A DNA stretch of 64,000 nt from assembly GCF_002968295.1 (NCBI RefSeq), contig NZ_CP134399.1:3968001-4032000 (forward strand), written 5' to 3'. The notes under the pieces are model-generated. The model saw only the letters and a program-made list of their open reading frames with translations, searched no databases and was not told the DNA's origin. Position 1 is the stretch's first letter; each line of letters starts with the position of its first letter. Position numbers and translations under genes: made by a program. Shown in pieces: positions 1 through 10,576 of this stretch. Origin of the DNA: Mycobacterium sp. ITM-2016-00317. Lineage in GTDB: Bacteria > Actinomycetota > Actinomycetes > Mycobacteriales > Mycobacteriaceae.

Positions 1-3000
1 CGTAGCCGACCACAGCCAGCACCGGCAGGCCCATCTGAAGCGCCAGCGCACCGTTGGCCAGCAGGATCGTGCCGCCACCCTGAGCTTCCAGGAAGCCGAG
101 GCGGCGCCGGTCGTTGGCACGGGAGAACCGCGAGTCGCTGATGCCCTTGGCCCGCATCGTCTCGGTGTCGGCGGTGGCCGCCATGTCACCGAAGCCGATG
201 ATCGCTTCCAGGGTCAGGTCGTCGAAGCCGCCTGCGACCACGAATTCGGCCTTGCCCAACCGGATCTTGTCGACGCCCTCCTCGACCGACACCGCGACCG
301 TGGCGCACGCGGCGACCGGGTGCACCATCGCGCCGTAGCCGCCGACGTAGGACTGCATCACGTGTGCGGCAACCACATTCGGCAGGACTTCCTGCAGGAT
401 GTCGTTCGGCTTGCTCCGCCCCAGCAGGTTTCCGTGGTACATGGTCTGCATCGAGGTCATGCCGCCCATGCCGGTGCCCTGCGTGGAGGCCACCTGACTC
501 GGGTGCACCCAGCGCAGCAGCTCGGTGGGGGTGAAGCCCGAGGACAGGAACGCGTCCACCGTGGCGACGATGTTCCACAGCGCCACCCGGTCGATCGACG
601 TCGCCATGTCGGGGCTGATGCCCCACACGGTCGGGTCGAAGCCGGTCGGAATCTGGGCGCCGACGGTCCGCGAGAGCTTGGTCTTGCGCGGAACGCGGAT
701 CTCGGTGCCCGCCTTGCGGATCACCTCCCAGTCGCCCGAATCCGGGATCGGCCGGGCCGCGGTGTGCTCGGGATCGAACTCGACGAACGCCCGCGCGTCG
801 GCCTCGCTGGACACCACGAACCGGAAGTCCTTGTCCAGGAAGACACTGACCAGCAGCGGCGACGCGTGATCGGGGTCGATCGCGCCGTCGTCGACAAACT
901 CGCGGATGCCGCAACGGCTCACGACCTCGTCGTGGTAGCGCTCCACGATCTCCGACTCGTCGATGAGCTCACCGGACTCGCTGTCGTACCAACCCGGTCG
1001 GGGATCGTCCTCCCACTTGATCAGGCCGGTGGTCCACGCCAGCTCCAGTACGCCCGCGGCCGAGAGCTCGTTGTCGACCTCCATCTCGTAGCGCGTGCGC
1101 GACGACCCGTACGGGCCCAGCTCGGCGCCACCGACGATGACGACCATGTCGGCCGGGTCGATGTCGAGGTCGGCCCACTCCGGCGCGGGCGCGGTGACCG
1201 CGGGCCGTGGGGGTGACGGCAGCGCGGCGATCAGGTGATCGGCGGCCTCGTCGTCCTCGTCCTCGTCGGCCGGGGCGGACGTCGCATCCTCACGGGCCTT
1301 GGTGGCCAGCGCGGACAGATCCAGCTCCGCTTCGGCCAGTCCGCCGGTCAGGTCCGCCTGCACGGGTTCGCGGGCGGCGGCCACCTTGGTCTCCACGTCG
1401 CACAGATCGAGCAGCATGCTCGCCATCTGCTCGGTGGAGTAGGTGGTCACGCCCGCTTCCTCGACCGCGTCGACGATGACGTCGTTGTGACCCATCAGTC
1501 CGGTCCCGCGGGTCCAGCCGATCAGCGCGTGCGCGAGGCTGACGCGCTGCGCCCATGAGGTTTCGGCCTTCCAGCGGGCCACGACCGCGTCCAGCGCGGC
1601 CTTGGACTCGCCGTAGGCGCCGTCGCCGCCGAACATCCCGCGGTTCGGGGATCCCGGCAGCACCACGTGCAGCCGGGCCGCGATGTCCCGGTCGGAGCTG
1701 ATGTGCGACAGCCCGCCGATGAGCCGTTGCACGGCCCACAGCAGCACCTTCATCTCCATCTCGGAACGCGAGCCCGCGTCGGAGAGGTCTCCCCCGACCC
1801 GCGGTGCGGCGAACGGGAACAGCAGCGTCGGGGTCAGCGCGTCCTTGAGGTGGATCGACTTGGGCCCGAGGCTCTCGGTCTGTTCGGTGCCGACCCACTC
1901 GACGAGCGCGTCGATGTCGTTGTAGGAGGCCATGTTCGCCGGCAGCACCCACAGCTTCGCACCGAACCGGGCATTGTCGCGGTAGAGCTGACGGTAGAAC
2001 GCCAGCCGGGCGTCGTCGAGCTTGGACGTGGTGGCCACCACGGTGGCCCCGCCGTCGAGCAGCTGCGCGACGACCGACGCGGCGATCGAGCCCTTGGACG
2101 CACCGGTGACCACGGCGACTTCGTTGTGGTAACGACCGGTGGCGGGGTTCTCCGCCCCCGCAGCGGCGCGGGCGTAGAGCGAGGCGTGCACATTGCGGCC
2201 TGCGGCCAGTGCCTTGCCCTGCCAGTAGGTGGCCTGGGTGCCGACCACATGGCCGGTGCCCTCGAACCGCTCCGACAGGCGGGCCCAGTCGGCTTCGATG
2301 TCCCCTTCGTCCATCAGCCAGATCCGGACCAGGTCCTCACGGGCGCTGGCCCACCGGTCGTCGAGCAGCACGGCCTTGCGGCCGTCGAACACCGGAGCCA
2401 CCAGACGCGGCCAGTCCGAACCGAGTTCGGCAGTGACCAGATCGATCAGCTCGGCGTCGGCCGAGGAGTCGGGGGTGACGAACGGCGCGCCGAGACCCAA
2501 CTGGTCCAGGATGGTGCGGGCCGCCGAGGCGAGCACGCCGTCGGGTCCGGTGACCTGCTCGGCGAATTCGCCGAGTGCGGCGGAGTCCACGACCCCGCCC
2601 GCGGCGCCGGCTGCCGACGGCAGCGACACCGCCACGCCCCTGCGGGCTGCGACAGCGCTCACCGCGGCATCGATCGCCTTGTCCACCGCGGCGGCGTCGG
2701 CCAGCGCGCCGTCGTGCAGTCCGCCCAGTGCTCCGCCACGGACACTGGAGCCCTCACGGGTGCCGAGGGCGACCTCGACGGTGACGTGCTTGACCCAGCC
2801 CTCACCGAGCTCCCAGGTCTTCTTGACCCGCTCGCCGATGTAGGCCGGCCGCTTCCCGGACGGCCCGAAGACCGTGCGCACCTGATCGTTGATCGCGTCC
2901 GACAGGACCGGACCGAACGGCTTGTAGGTGCGGGCCAGCTTGGTGACCTGTGCCTTCAGCCCGGCCAGATCGGCCTCCGCGGCGCCGTCGATCGCGCCCA

Positions 3001-6000
3001 GGTTCAGCTCGGAACCCAGGTCGACCAGCATCTGGTTACGCCGCGAGGACGCACCGTCGGTGATCGACTCGATCGAGTCCAACGGCTCGATCTGGTCGAT
3101 GCGGATCTTTGCCGACAGCGCGATCAGCGCCATCGTCGCGTCGGAGGCGTCGAACGTGATGTCGTCCGGGCGGGGTCCACCGCTGGGCGCGGCGGCCGGA
3201 GCAGCAGGCGCGGCCGGAACCGCTTCTACCGGTGCGGAATCCGCGGCCGGCGCCGGGTCACCGGCGGACTCCTCGAGGTCGGGTTCGGGATCGGTGTCGG
3301 TCGCGAACAGCACTGCGGCGTCGCGCTCGGCGTTGAGCACCTCGGTGGTGTTGTGCGAGTACTCCGGCAGCTTCAGCGTGTTGGCGGCCAGACCGGCGAC
3401 CGTCGGCGCGTTCTTCACACCGATCTCGACGAAGCGCTCCACCCCGAGACCGCCCGCGGCCTCCTCGATGAACAGCAGGTCCTGGGTCTCGATCCAGCGC
3501 ACCGGGCTGGCGAACTGCCAGGCCAGCAGCTCGATGACGAGCTTGCGGCACAACTCGTTCGGCCGCTCGTTGCGCCACGTGTCGTAGTCGGCGAGGATCT
3601 CGTCGAGCGGCTCTGCCGGCACCAGGTCCCGGATCTCCTGGACGAAGTCGCGATCCAGGGTGAACGGCCGGGGCACCAGGTTCGGGATGTAGCGCCCGAC
3701 GAGCAGCTCGGGGTCGTTGGGGTCGGGCATGACCCGCTCCAGCGCCCGCCGGAAGTCGGCGACGCCGACCCGCAGCACGCTCGAGTGGAACGGTACGTCG
3801 ATGCCGGGCACCAGGATGAACGAGCGCTTGCCGCCGGAGATCTCGCGACGCTTCTCGACCTCGGCCTCCAGCGCCTCCAGACCGGCGACCGTGCCGGCGA
3901 TCGCGTACTGCGAACCGCGCAGGTTGAAGTTCACGATCTCCAGGAATTCACCTGTGCGTTCGGAGATCTCGGCGATGAAGTCCTTGACGTCGGCATCGTC
4001 GAGGTCGATCTGCGAGGGCCGGATCGCCGCGAGGCGGTAGTTGGACCGGCCCTGGGCGTCGCGCGGCACGATGTCGTGCATCTTGGAGCCGCGGTGGAAC
4101 ACCACCTCCAGCAGCGCGGGCAGCTCGTAGACGCCGGACACGCAGGCCAGCGCGGTGTACTCGCCGACCGAGTGACCGCACGCGATCGCACCTTCGACGA
4201 ACGCACCCTGCTCGCGCATCTCGGCGACCTGGGCGGCGGCCACCGTGGCCATCGCGACCTGGGTGAACTGCGTCAGGTACAGCACGCCTTCGGGGTGGTG
4301 GTAGTGCACGCCGGACGCGATCAGGCTGGTCGGGTTGTCCCGCACCACGTGCAGCACCGAGAAGCCCAGGGTCTCGCGGGTGAACTTGTCGGCGGTGTCC
4401 CAGACCGCGCGGGCGGCCTTGGAGCGGGCACGCACGTCCATGCCCATGCCCTTGGACTGGATGCCCTGGCCGGGGAAGGCGTAGACGGTCTTCGGCGCGG
4501 CCAGCTGCGCCGTTGCCGACATCACCAGCTCGCCACCGACCTTGGCGGCCACCTCGACGATCTCGGCGCCGCGGTCGATGCCGACGCGGTCGACCCGGAA
4601 TTCGATCTCGTCGCCGGGCAGCACCATCCCGAGGAAACGGGACGTCCAGCCGACCAGCCGGGCCGGCGGCGTGGCGCGGCCGTCGGTCGCGGTGACCGCG
4701 TGCTGCGCTGCGGCCGACAGCCACATGCCGTGCACGATGGGCGTTTTCAGCCCGGCCAGCAGTGCGGCGGCACGGTCGGTGTGGATCGGGTTGTGGTCAC
4801 CGGAGACCACTGCGAACGCGCTCATGTCGACGGGCGCGTTGACCACGACGTCGCGCCGCCGACGCCGGGGCGTGTCGGTCGCGTTGTCGGTGATCGCACC
4901 GCCCGCGCGCGGCGGGTCGGTGAGCTCGGCCGCACCGGTGCGGCCGCGGATCGCGAACCGCTCGCCGAGGGTGGCCAGCACGGTGCCGTCGGAGTCGGCG
5001 ATCGTCACGTCCACCGGGACGACCCGGCCGACCTCGGTGTCGACGGCGGCCGAAGCGGTTGCGCGGACGGTCAATTCGGACTTCGTCGTGGGCATCGCGG
5101 CGAGCAGGTGGGCGGCGTGGTCGAGGTGCACCAGGCTCAGCAGGCCCTCGACGACCGGGAACCCGTCGTCGGTCAGCGCCGAACCGACCGCGGCGAACAC
5201 CGCGGGCCAGCACAGGCCGACGAGCGCGTCGGGCACCAGCGTCAGGCCGGGTGCCAGCGGCGCGCCGAAGGTGGCGGTGACACCGGTGTGGTCGGCGACC
5301 TTCTCCGGATCCCACTCGACCGAGACGGTCGCGGTGTTGTCATGCACGGGCGGAAGCGATTCCGGACCCTCGACACCGGCGGCGATGGCCAGCACGGCAC
5401 GCATCGCCGTGGAAGCGTCCTCGACGGTGACGATCGGCGCGCCGCCGTCGACGGTGGTCGCGGGCAGCGTGAAGCGGATGTCGATCCAGATGTCGGACAG
5501 CGGCACGCTCAGCGTGACGCTTCCGTCGCCGGCCAGCTCCAGCCGTGCGCCGGTGTTCGGGTGCGTCGCGCTGGGCTTGCCCGGCACGTCGTTGACCTGC
5601 CATTCGCCCGGCGCCCCGATCCGGTGCACCGGGTTGACGGCGGTCCGCCCGGCCCACAGCACGTCAGGCGAGTCGAGCACCACGGCCAGCGGGCCGGCGA
5701 CGTCGGCGCGGGCCTGCCTGCGCGACACCACCGGGACGGGCTCGGCACCCGAAGCCAGGATGCGGTCGACGATCTCCTTCTCGAAGCGGTCGAGCAGCTC
5801 GCCCACCGGCTCGTCGACGCGGGTGATGCCCGCGACGGCCTGGGTGCCGGGGATGATGCAGACCTGGTCGGCGGTGTAGCGCGCGTCGTGGGCCTGCCAC
5901 AGCGAGTCGCTGCGCCACCAGCGCCGCACGTCCTTGTCGATCACCGGCACGAAGTTGACCGGCTTGCCGGGCTTCTTGCACAGGGTCACGAAGAACGGCA

Positions 6001-8515
6001 CGTCGGCGGGATGCAGCTTCACCGTCTCGGCGTCCGGGTAGCGGGCCAGCAGCGCGGCGATCGCGGTGTCCGGATCGTCCAGCAGCGCTTCGCCTTCGGG
6101 GCCTGCCGCGAAGAGCGACTCGATGGGCCCGGAGTCCTTCTCGTGCAGTCGGGCCTCGGCGCGGTTGAGCATCTCCTCGAAGCGCTCGCGCCAGGTGTCG
6201 GCCAGCCACAGGCTGCCCGGTCCGGCGGTGTCGGCGGTGCTGTCGCCGTCGCCGATCGCCAGTTCGACGTAGCGCTGCAGCCACTGCAGGTAGGTCATGT
6301 CGGCCACGTCGCCGAAGTACGGCTTGGCGGTGTCGGCCATCGCCTCGATGATCTCGTCGCGGCGCTCGGCGACGGCGTCGGCGTCGCCGGCCACCTCGTC
6401 GAGCAGGCGACCGCACCGGGATGCGGTGTTGTCGATCTCGTGGATGTCGGCGCCGAGCTGGCTACGCCCGGAGGCCATGCCGTTGATGGCCTTGCCCGCG
6501 CCGACCCAGGTGTCGGTGCCGGTGGTGTCGACCAGCAGCTGCTTGACCGCCGGGGAGGTGGTGGCCTCCAGTGTGGCCATCGCCGCGGTGCCGACCAGGA
6601 TGCCGTCCACCGGCATCGCCGGGAACCCGTAGGTCTTGGCCCACTCACCGGACAGGTACTCAGCGGCACGCTCGGGGGTCCCGATCCCGCCACCGACGCA
6701 GATCGTGATGTTCGAGTGCTTGCGCAGGTCGCCGTAGGTGCTCAGCAGCAGATCGTCGAGGTCCTCCCACGAGTGGTGACCACCGGCGCGGCCGCCCTCG
6801 ACGTGGACGATGACGTCCCTGCCGGGTACCTCCGCCGCGATCTTGATGACCGACTTGATCTGGTCGACCGTGCCGGGCTTGAAGACGACGTTGCTGATGC
6901 CGACGGTGTGGAGCTCTTCGATCAGATCGACGGCCTCTTCGAGGTCCGGGATGCCCGCGGTGACCACGACGCCGTCGATCGGCGCGCCTGACTGGCGCGC
7001 TTTCTGCACCAGCCGCTTGCCGCCCAGCTGCAGCTTCCACAGGTACGGGTCGAGGAACAGCGAGTTGAACTGCACCGCACGGCCCGGCTCCAGCAGCTGG
7101 GTCAGCTCGGCGACGCGGGCGTCGAAGATCTCCTCGGTGACCTGTCCGCCGCCGGCCAGCTCGGCCCAGTGGCCGGCGTTGGCCGCCGCGGCGACGATCT
7201 TGGCGTCCACGGTGGTCGGCGTCATGCCGGCCAGCAGGATCGGTGACCGGCCGGTGAGCCGGGTGAACTTGGTCGACGCCTTGACCGAACCGTCGGGCAG
7301 CGCGACGGGCTTCGGCGCGTAGCTCGACCAGGCGGGGGCGACGGCCGGCTCCGCGCCGACGGTGAACAGGCTGCGCTGGCCGGCCCGGGTGGCGGCCGCG
7401 ACGATGCCGATGCCGAGGCCGCGGATCACCGGCGCGGTCAGCCGCGTCACGGTGTCGCTGGGTCCCAGGTCGACGATCCACTTGGCGCCGGCCGCGGCCA
7501 GGCCCTCGACCTCGCTGACCCAGTCGACGGGCTTGACGAAGATGGTCTCGGTGAGCTCGCGGGTGAGTTCACGGTCCAGGCCGGTGCGCGCCGCCCACTC
7601 GTTGACGAGGTCGACGCCGCTCGCCAGTCGCGGGGTGTGGAAGCCGACCTCGACGTTGAGCTGGTTGAAGATCGGGCGGAAGATCGCCCCGCCGCGCGTC
7701 TTGTTCTTGCGCTCGGCCTCTTCCTTCTCGGTGATCTTCTCGCAGTACAGCTCGAAACGGGCGAGCTGCTCGGGGGTGCCGGTGATGACCACCGAACGCC
7801 TGCCGTTGCGGATGGACAGCGCCGGCGGCAGCACCGTACGCACGTCCTGGGCGAACTCGTCGAGCAGCTCGGCCATCCGGGCCGGGTCGACGTTGAGGAC
7901 CGAGACCATCGGCGAGCGGTCGCCGCGGCCGACCATGCCGCAGCGCCGGGACACCAGCGAGCCCGCGGCACCGATCAGCTGACCGATGGCGAGCAGTTCG
8001 ACGTCGCGGGCGCCTCCGGCCTTGAGCGACTCCACGGCGGTGACGCCCTGGGAGTGGCCGGCGATGGCCACCGGCGGGTGGGCGTCGAGATCGAGGCCCT
8101 GACGCTTGAGCGCGCGCTGGGCGGCCATCTGGGTGAGCAGGATGCCGGGCCCCGAGATCGCGGCCGTGGTGAGGTCCTTGGCGGCGGGCAGCGGCTCGTC
8201 GGCGGCCAGGGCGCGGATCCACTTCATCGGCTCGAAGCCGATCGGGCGGACCACGACCAGCTCGCGCGCCAGGGGCTCGAGCATCAGTTCGGCTTCGGCG
8301 ACCAACTGGCTGATCTCGGACTCGATGCCGGCGGAGTTGACGAGTTCTTCGAGGTTCTCCAACCACGGACCGCCCTGACCGCCGAACGCGACGGCATAGG
8401 GCTCGCCGGCGTGCAGCCGATCGACGAGTGCGTGCGTACCCGACAAGGGTTCGAAGTCCTGGTCTGTCCGGCTGTCGGAGCCGGCGGCGGCACGGTGCTG
8501 GTCGTTGATCGTCAC
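1..8515 (-). CDS. fas: Type I fatty acid synthase (FAS-I), partial at the 3' end
   Basis: Multifunctional cytosolic synthase making C16-C26 acyl-CoAs that feed phospholipid and mycolate synthesis. About 2,838 codons are present; the mycobacterial protein is roughly 3,070 aa, so the end of the ketosynthase is outside the window. Domains in order: acetyltransferase with GHSQG near residue 148; enoyl reductase with a GGGIG loop near 608; MaoC-type dehydratase with DHNPIHTD near 1238; malonyl/palmitoyl transferase with GHSVGEY near 1450; ACP-like segment near 1820; ketoreductase with TGASKG near 2136; ketosynthase with active-site Cys in AACATVAV near 2734. The frame is intact. I chose the GTG at 8515 because AGGAG lies 10 nt upstream and the product begins VTINDQHRAA. 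Codon use matches the rest of the window. Confidence 0.97.
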   Translation of the reverse strand, partial: MTINDQHRAAAGSDSRTDQDFEPLSGTHALVDRLHAGEPYAVAFGGQGGPWLENLEELVNSAGIESEISQLVAEAELMLEPLARELVVVRPIGFEPMKWIRALAADEPLPAAKDLTTAAISGPGILLTQMAAQRALKRQGLDLDAHPPVAIAGHSQGVTAVESLKAGGARDVELLAIGQLIGAAGSLVSRRCGMVGRGDRSPMVSVLNVDPARMAELLDEFAQDVRTVLPPALSIRNGRRSVVITGTPEQLARFELYCEKITEKEEAERKNKTRGGAIFRPIFNQLNVEVGFHTPRLASGVDLVNEWAARTGLDRELTRELTETIFVKPVDWVSEVEGLAAAGAKWIVDLGPSDTVTRLTAPVIRGLGIGIVAAATRAGQRSLFTVGAEPAVAPAWSSYAPKPVALPDGSVKASTKFTRLTGRSPILLAGMTPTTVDAKIVAAAANAGHWAELAGGGQVTEEIFDARVAELTQLLEPGRAVQFNSLFLDPYLWKLQLGGKRLVQKARQSGAPIDGVVVTAGIPDLEEAVDLIEELHTVGISNVVFKPGTVDQIKSVIKIAAEVPGRDVIVHVEGGRAGGHHSWEDLDDLLLSTYGDLRKHSNITICVGGGIGTPERAAEYLSGEWAKTYGFPAMPVDGILVGTAAMATLEATTSPAVKQLLVDTTGTDTWVGAGKAINGMASGRSQLGADIHEIDNTASRCGRLLDEVAGDADAVAERRDEIIEAMADTAKPYFGDVADMTYLQWLQRYVELAIGDGDSTADTAGPGSLWLADTWRERFEEMLNRAEARLHEKDSGPIESLFAAGPEGEALLDDPDTAIAALLARYPDAETVKLHPADVPFFVTLCKKPGKPVNFVPVIDKDVRRWWRSDSLWQAHDARYTADQVCIIPGTQAVAGITRVDEPVGELLDRFEKEIVDRILASGAEPVPVVSRRQARADVAGPLAVVLDSPDVLWAGRTAVNPVHRIGAPGEWQVNDVPGKPSATHPNTGARLELAGDGSVTLSVPLSDIWIDIRFTLPATTVDGGAPIVTVEDASTAMRAVLAIAAGVEGPESLPPVHDNTATVSVEWDPEKVADHTGVTATFGAPLAPGLTLVPDALVGLCWPAVFAAVGSALTDDGFPVVEGLLSLVHLDHAAHLLAAMPTTKSELTVRATASAAVDTEVGRVVPVDVTIADSDGTVLATLGERFAIRGRTGAAELTDPPRAGGAITDNATDTPRRRRRDVVVNAPVDMSAFAVVSGDHNPIHTDRAAALLAGLKTPIVHGMWLSAAAQHAVTATDGRATPPARLVGWTSRFLGMVLPGDEIEFRVDRVGIDRGAEIVEVAAKVGGELVMSATAQLAAPKTVYAFPGQGIQSKGMGMDVRARSKAARAVWDTADKFTRETLGFSVLHVVRDNPTSLIASGVHYHHPEGVLYLTQFTQVAMATVAAAQVAEMREQGAFVEGAIACGHSVGEYTALACVSGVYELPALLEVVFHRGSKMHDIVPRDAQGRSNYRLAAIRPSQIDLDDADVKDFIAEISERTGEFLEIVNFNLRGSQYAIAGTVAGLEALEAEVEKRREISGGKRSFILVPGIDVPFHSSVLRVGVADFRRALERVMPDPNDPELLVGRYIPNLVPRPFTLDRDFVQEIRDLVPAEPLDEILADYDTWRNERPNELCRKLVIELLAWQFASPVRWIETQDLLFIEEAAGGLGVERFVEIGVKNAPTVAGLAANTLKLPEYSHNTTEVLNAERDAAVLFATDTDPEPDLEESAGDPAPAADSAPVEAVPAAPAAPAAAPSGGPRPDDITFDASDATMALIALSAKIRIDQIEPLDSIESITDGASSRRNQMLVDLGSELNLGAIDGAAEADLAGLKAQVTKLARTYKPFGPVLSDAINDQVRTVFGPSGKRPAYIGERVKKTWELGEGWVKHVTVEVALGTREGSSVRGGALGGLHDGALADAAAVDKAIDAAVSAVAARRGVAVSLPSAAGAAGGVVDSAALGEFAEQVTGPDGVLASAARTILDQLGLGAPFVTPDSSADAELIDLVTAELGSDWPRLVAPVFDGRKAVLLDDRWASAREDLVRIWLMDEGDIEADWARLSERFEGTGHVVGTQATYWQGKALAAGRNVHASLYARAAAGAENPATGRYHNEVAVVTGASKGSIAASVVAQLLDGGATVVATTSKLDDARLAFYRQLYRDNARFGAKLWVLPANMASYNDIDALVEWVGTEQTESLGPKSIHLKDALTPTLLFPFAAPRVGGDLSDAGSRSEMEMKVLLWAVQRLIGGLSHISSDRDIAARLHVVLPGSPNRGMFGGDGAYGESKAALDAVVARWKAETSWAQRVSLAHALIGWTRGTGLMGHNDVIVDAVEEAGVTTYSTEQMASMLLDLCDVETKVAAAREPVQADLTGGLAEAELDLSALATKAREDATSAPADEDEDDEAADHLIAALPSPPRPAVTAPAPEWADLDIDPADMVVIVGGAELGPYGSSRTRYEMEVDNELSAAGVLELAWTTGLIKWEDDPRPGWYDSESGELIDESEIVERYHDEVVSRCGIREFVDDGAIDPDHASPLLVSVFLDKDFRFVVSSEADARAFVEFDPEHTAARPIPDSGDWEVIRKAGTEIRVPRKTKLSRTVGAQIPTGFDPTVWGISPDMATSIDRVALWNIVATVDAFLSSGFTPTELLRWVHPSQVASTQGTGMGGMTSMQTMYHGNLLGRSKPNDILQEVLPNVVAAHVMQSYVGGYGAMVHPVAACATVAVSVEEGVDKIRLGKAEFVVAGGFDDLTLEAIIGFGDMAATADTETMRAKGISDSRFSRANDRRRLGFLEAQGGGTILLANGALALQMGLPVLAVVGY

Positions 8516-9041
8516 GTCTTGTGTTCTCCTCAGGTGCTTCAATCGCGCTGCGATCGCGTGGTCACGGTCGTCTCGGGCTGGTGGGCTCGTCGTGGGTGGT
8601 CGGCACTGCCTGTGCGGCCACTGCGATTCGGCGTCGAATCCGGCCGGTGTCCGCTGCGCTCAGCGACATGCGTGAGCAGCCGCAGTCGAACACTTCAGCC
8701 GTACTAAGAGTGTCATAAGAGACTGGCCCAGTTTCTCGCGCCGAATGGTTACTGGCGAGTTCTACGCACCGGTAACAGTGGGCTACATAACGTGGGCCCG
8801 GAACCGCCCCGAAGTTATCCGTGACAAACGTCCTGCATGCGGGTGGTTACGCCTGAGTAGGGTAGAAGCGCAGTTCAAAGCAGTATTGTTACCAAATCGT
8901 TATCTGAAAATTCTCGTGCGCACCCGGCATCGCCCGCGAGTACGCAGAGACGACAAGATCGCCGAAACTGTGCGGTCGGTTTTTCGTTCCGAGGATACAA
9001 GTTTGCTGAATTACCTTACTGACGGGTAAGTCGGTGACGGG
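8516..9041. promoter_or_regulatory. Upstream region of fas, no convincing gene
   Basis: About 530 bases between fas and the gene remnant. The part at roughly 8700-9010 is less GC-rich than the flanks and has several GTTAC/GTAAC words (near 8747, 8770, 8843 and 8889), which could be half-sites for a fas regulator; this is inference. A 94-codon plus-strand frame at 8745-9029 has no recognisable motif and is not called. Confidence 0.45.
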
Positions 9042-9390
9042 TCAGTCCCACTTCGCGTGGCGCGGCTCGACGATGTGCGCTGACGACCACGGCCAGTCCG
9101 GCCATCGTGCGCGTGTCGATCTCCACCTGGCGTGAGCGGGCCGCCGCGTGGACGCTGCAATCGGGCGAGCCCCAATTGCGTTGCCAGAAACAGGATCCGA
9201 GCCCGTCGTGGGTTGCCCACTCGATGGCGTTGGAGTTGGCGCACCCACCGAGCCGCCGATGCCCCGGCACCCGACCCAATGCCTGCGGGTACGGCGCCAC
9301 TTGGCGCTGGTCCTGATCGAAGGTCCGATCGTCGTCGAAAGACGCGTAAACCGGGGCCGCCGACGGGCTGACCGGCGGCGACGGGTAATT
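9042..9390 (-). pseudogene. Remnant of an Rv2525c-like (DUF1906) exported protein gene
   Basis: A minus-strand frame contains a block reading SAAPVYASFDDD, then QVAPYPQALGRV, then NSNAIEWATHDGLGSCFWQ, RNWGSPD and QVEIDTRTM. From memory this is the C-terminal half of the Tat-exported glycoside-hydrolase-like protein encoded just upstream of fas in M. tuberculosis (Rv2525c), the same relative position as here. The signal peptide and N-terminal half are missing; text between the NY at about 9390 and the SAAPVY block looks deleted. The normal C-terminus continues only after a frameshift near 9075-9085, as SAHIVEPRHAKWD and a stop at 9042. No start codon or ribosome site fits. I read it as a decayed gene; alignment to Rv2525c would settle it. 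Confidence 0.7.
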
Positions 9391-9509
9391 GCCAGCCACG
9401 TCGGGTGTGCCTGTTGCTCGCCGACTCGCCAGGTAGCCGGATCGCGGTTTTTCCGAGCATCGAGGATCCCGCAGGGCGGCTGTCGTGAGAATCACAGCCG
9501 CGATGCGGC

Positions 9510-10253
9510 TCAGTCGGGGCGGCCGGGCTCCCAGGCGCCGCTGAGCATGATCCCGGTGGTGTACTGCGAAGCCGAGGCGACCATGTGGCGCCGGGCGGCC
9601 TGGTCGAAGCGGGTCAGCATCACCTTCTCCCCCAGCAGCCGGTAGTCCTGCAGCGCCTGGCGGATCTCGTCCACCTCGTGTGGGCGGGGAAGATAGTCGG
9701 CGCCGACCCGCTCCCGGTAGAACTCCTCCAGGCTGGAGGCAAACGCTGCGGCCAGCAGCTCGACCGAGTCCTCGGTGGATTCGACGAACCGCAGCAGTGC
9801 CCGTACACAGAGACCGGGGTCCAGGGAACGCGCCAGGATTTCTGCGGTCACCCCGTCGACCATCACGACCTCGCCACCCTCGACCTCGGCCAGTCCGTAG
9901 GCAGCCAGCTTGCGGGCCTCGTCGCTACCGGCGTCGATCGCCACGGCGCCCGGGTTGGCCGGCTGCGGTTCCGCATTCGGCTCACCCAGCACCGCCTGTT
10001 GCAGACCGAGGATGTCTGCGAGATCCGTGCCCTGGCGCATGCTGGCGAAGAACTCGGCGATGTGCGCCGAGTTGTAGCCCTTGCGCAGCAGCTGGCTGAT
10101 GGTGTTGAGCTGCGACAGGTGATAGTCGTCGTACAACGCGGATCGTCCGACCCGCCGCGGTGGATCGAGCAGACCCCGCTCCCGGTAGGCACGAATGTTC
10201 CGGGCACTGATGCCGGACTCCTGGGCCAGGTCCTCCAACCGGTACTCAGTCAC
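9510..10253 (-). CDS. MerR-family transcriptional regulator
   Basis: DNA-binding regulator of about 247 aa. The N-terminus YRLEDLAQESGISARNIRAY is a winged helix-turn-helix of the MerR type, followed by ERGLLDPPRR, LYDDYHLSQL and an ISQLLRKGYNSAHIAEFF dimerisation-like helix. The C-terminal part (residues about 100-247) has no recognisable effector fold and only one Cys, so it is not an obvious metal sensor. I chose the GTG at 10253 because it sits just before the HTH and has a G-rich stretch upstream; an ATG at 10298 would add 15 residues. It is divergent from the MFS transporter at 10577, which it may regulate. Confidence 0.8.
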   Translation of the reverse strand: MTEYRLEDLAQESGISARNIRAYRERGLLDPPRRVGRSALYDDYHLSQLNTISQLLRKGYNSAHIAEFFASMRQGTDLADILGLQQAVLGEPNAEPQPANPGAVAIDAGSDEARKLAAYGLAEVEGGEVVMVDGVTAEILARSLDPGLCVRALLRFVESTEDSVELLAAAFASSLEEFYRERVGADYLPRPHEVDEIRQALQDYRLLGEKVMLTRFDQAARRHMVASASQYTTGIMLSGAWEPGRPD

Positions 10254-10382
10254 GCTCAACGGCCCCCCATCGGTGCAGCGGGCTAGTCCCCGCCGCATAG
10301 CACCACTGTAACCACAGAAGCGCCCTCGCGAGCGAATGAATCTTCTCAGACGCCCCAAGCCTGCTGTCATCGGTCACAGCGC

Positions 10383-10419
10383 CACTATCTGCGGAAATAG
10401 TGCACAGTGTGAAATTTCC
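10383..10419. promoter_or_regulatory. Inverted repeats between merR-like gene and MFS gene
   Basis: In the divergent intergenic region, CACTAT at 10383-10388 pairs with ATAGTG at 10397-10402, and GGAAAT at 10393-10398 pairs with ATTTCC at 10414-10419. The stretch is AT-richer than its surroundings. It is a plausible operator/promoter for the two divergent genes; no binding evidence exists here. Confidence 0.4.
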
Positions 10420-10576
10420 GTGCAAGTGTTTGCAATTTCAGCCAACTCCGATCCCAGCACCGGCGGTCGCCGCGCCGCATGCCGGTTAGCGTGGCGGCGG
10501 CGGGTGCGAGAGGATGGCAGGGTCTGCCGAACGGAGCAGACATTAAGACAAATGCGATTCCAGGGGGTGGGCAGGC

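Noticed and set aside
1667..6991. A 1,774-codon plus-strand open frame opposite fas
   Set aside because: Composition is Arg/Gly/His/Asp-rich without motifs, and the minus strand encodes all FAS-I domains in frame; it is a GC-rich antisense shadow.
8745..9029. 94-codon plus-strand frame in the fas upstream region
   Set aside because: No ribosome site, motif or neighbour logic; lies in a promoter-like region.
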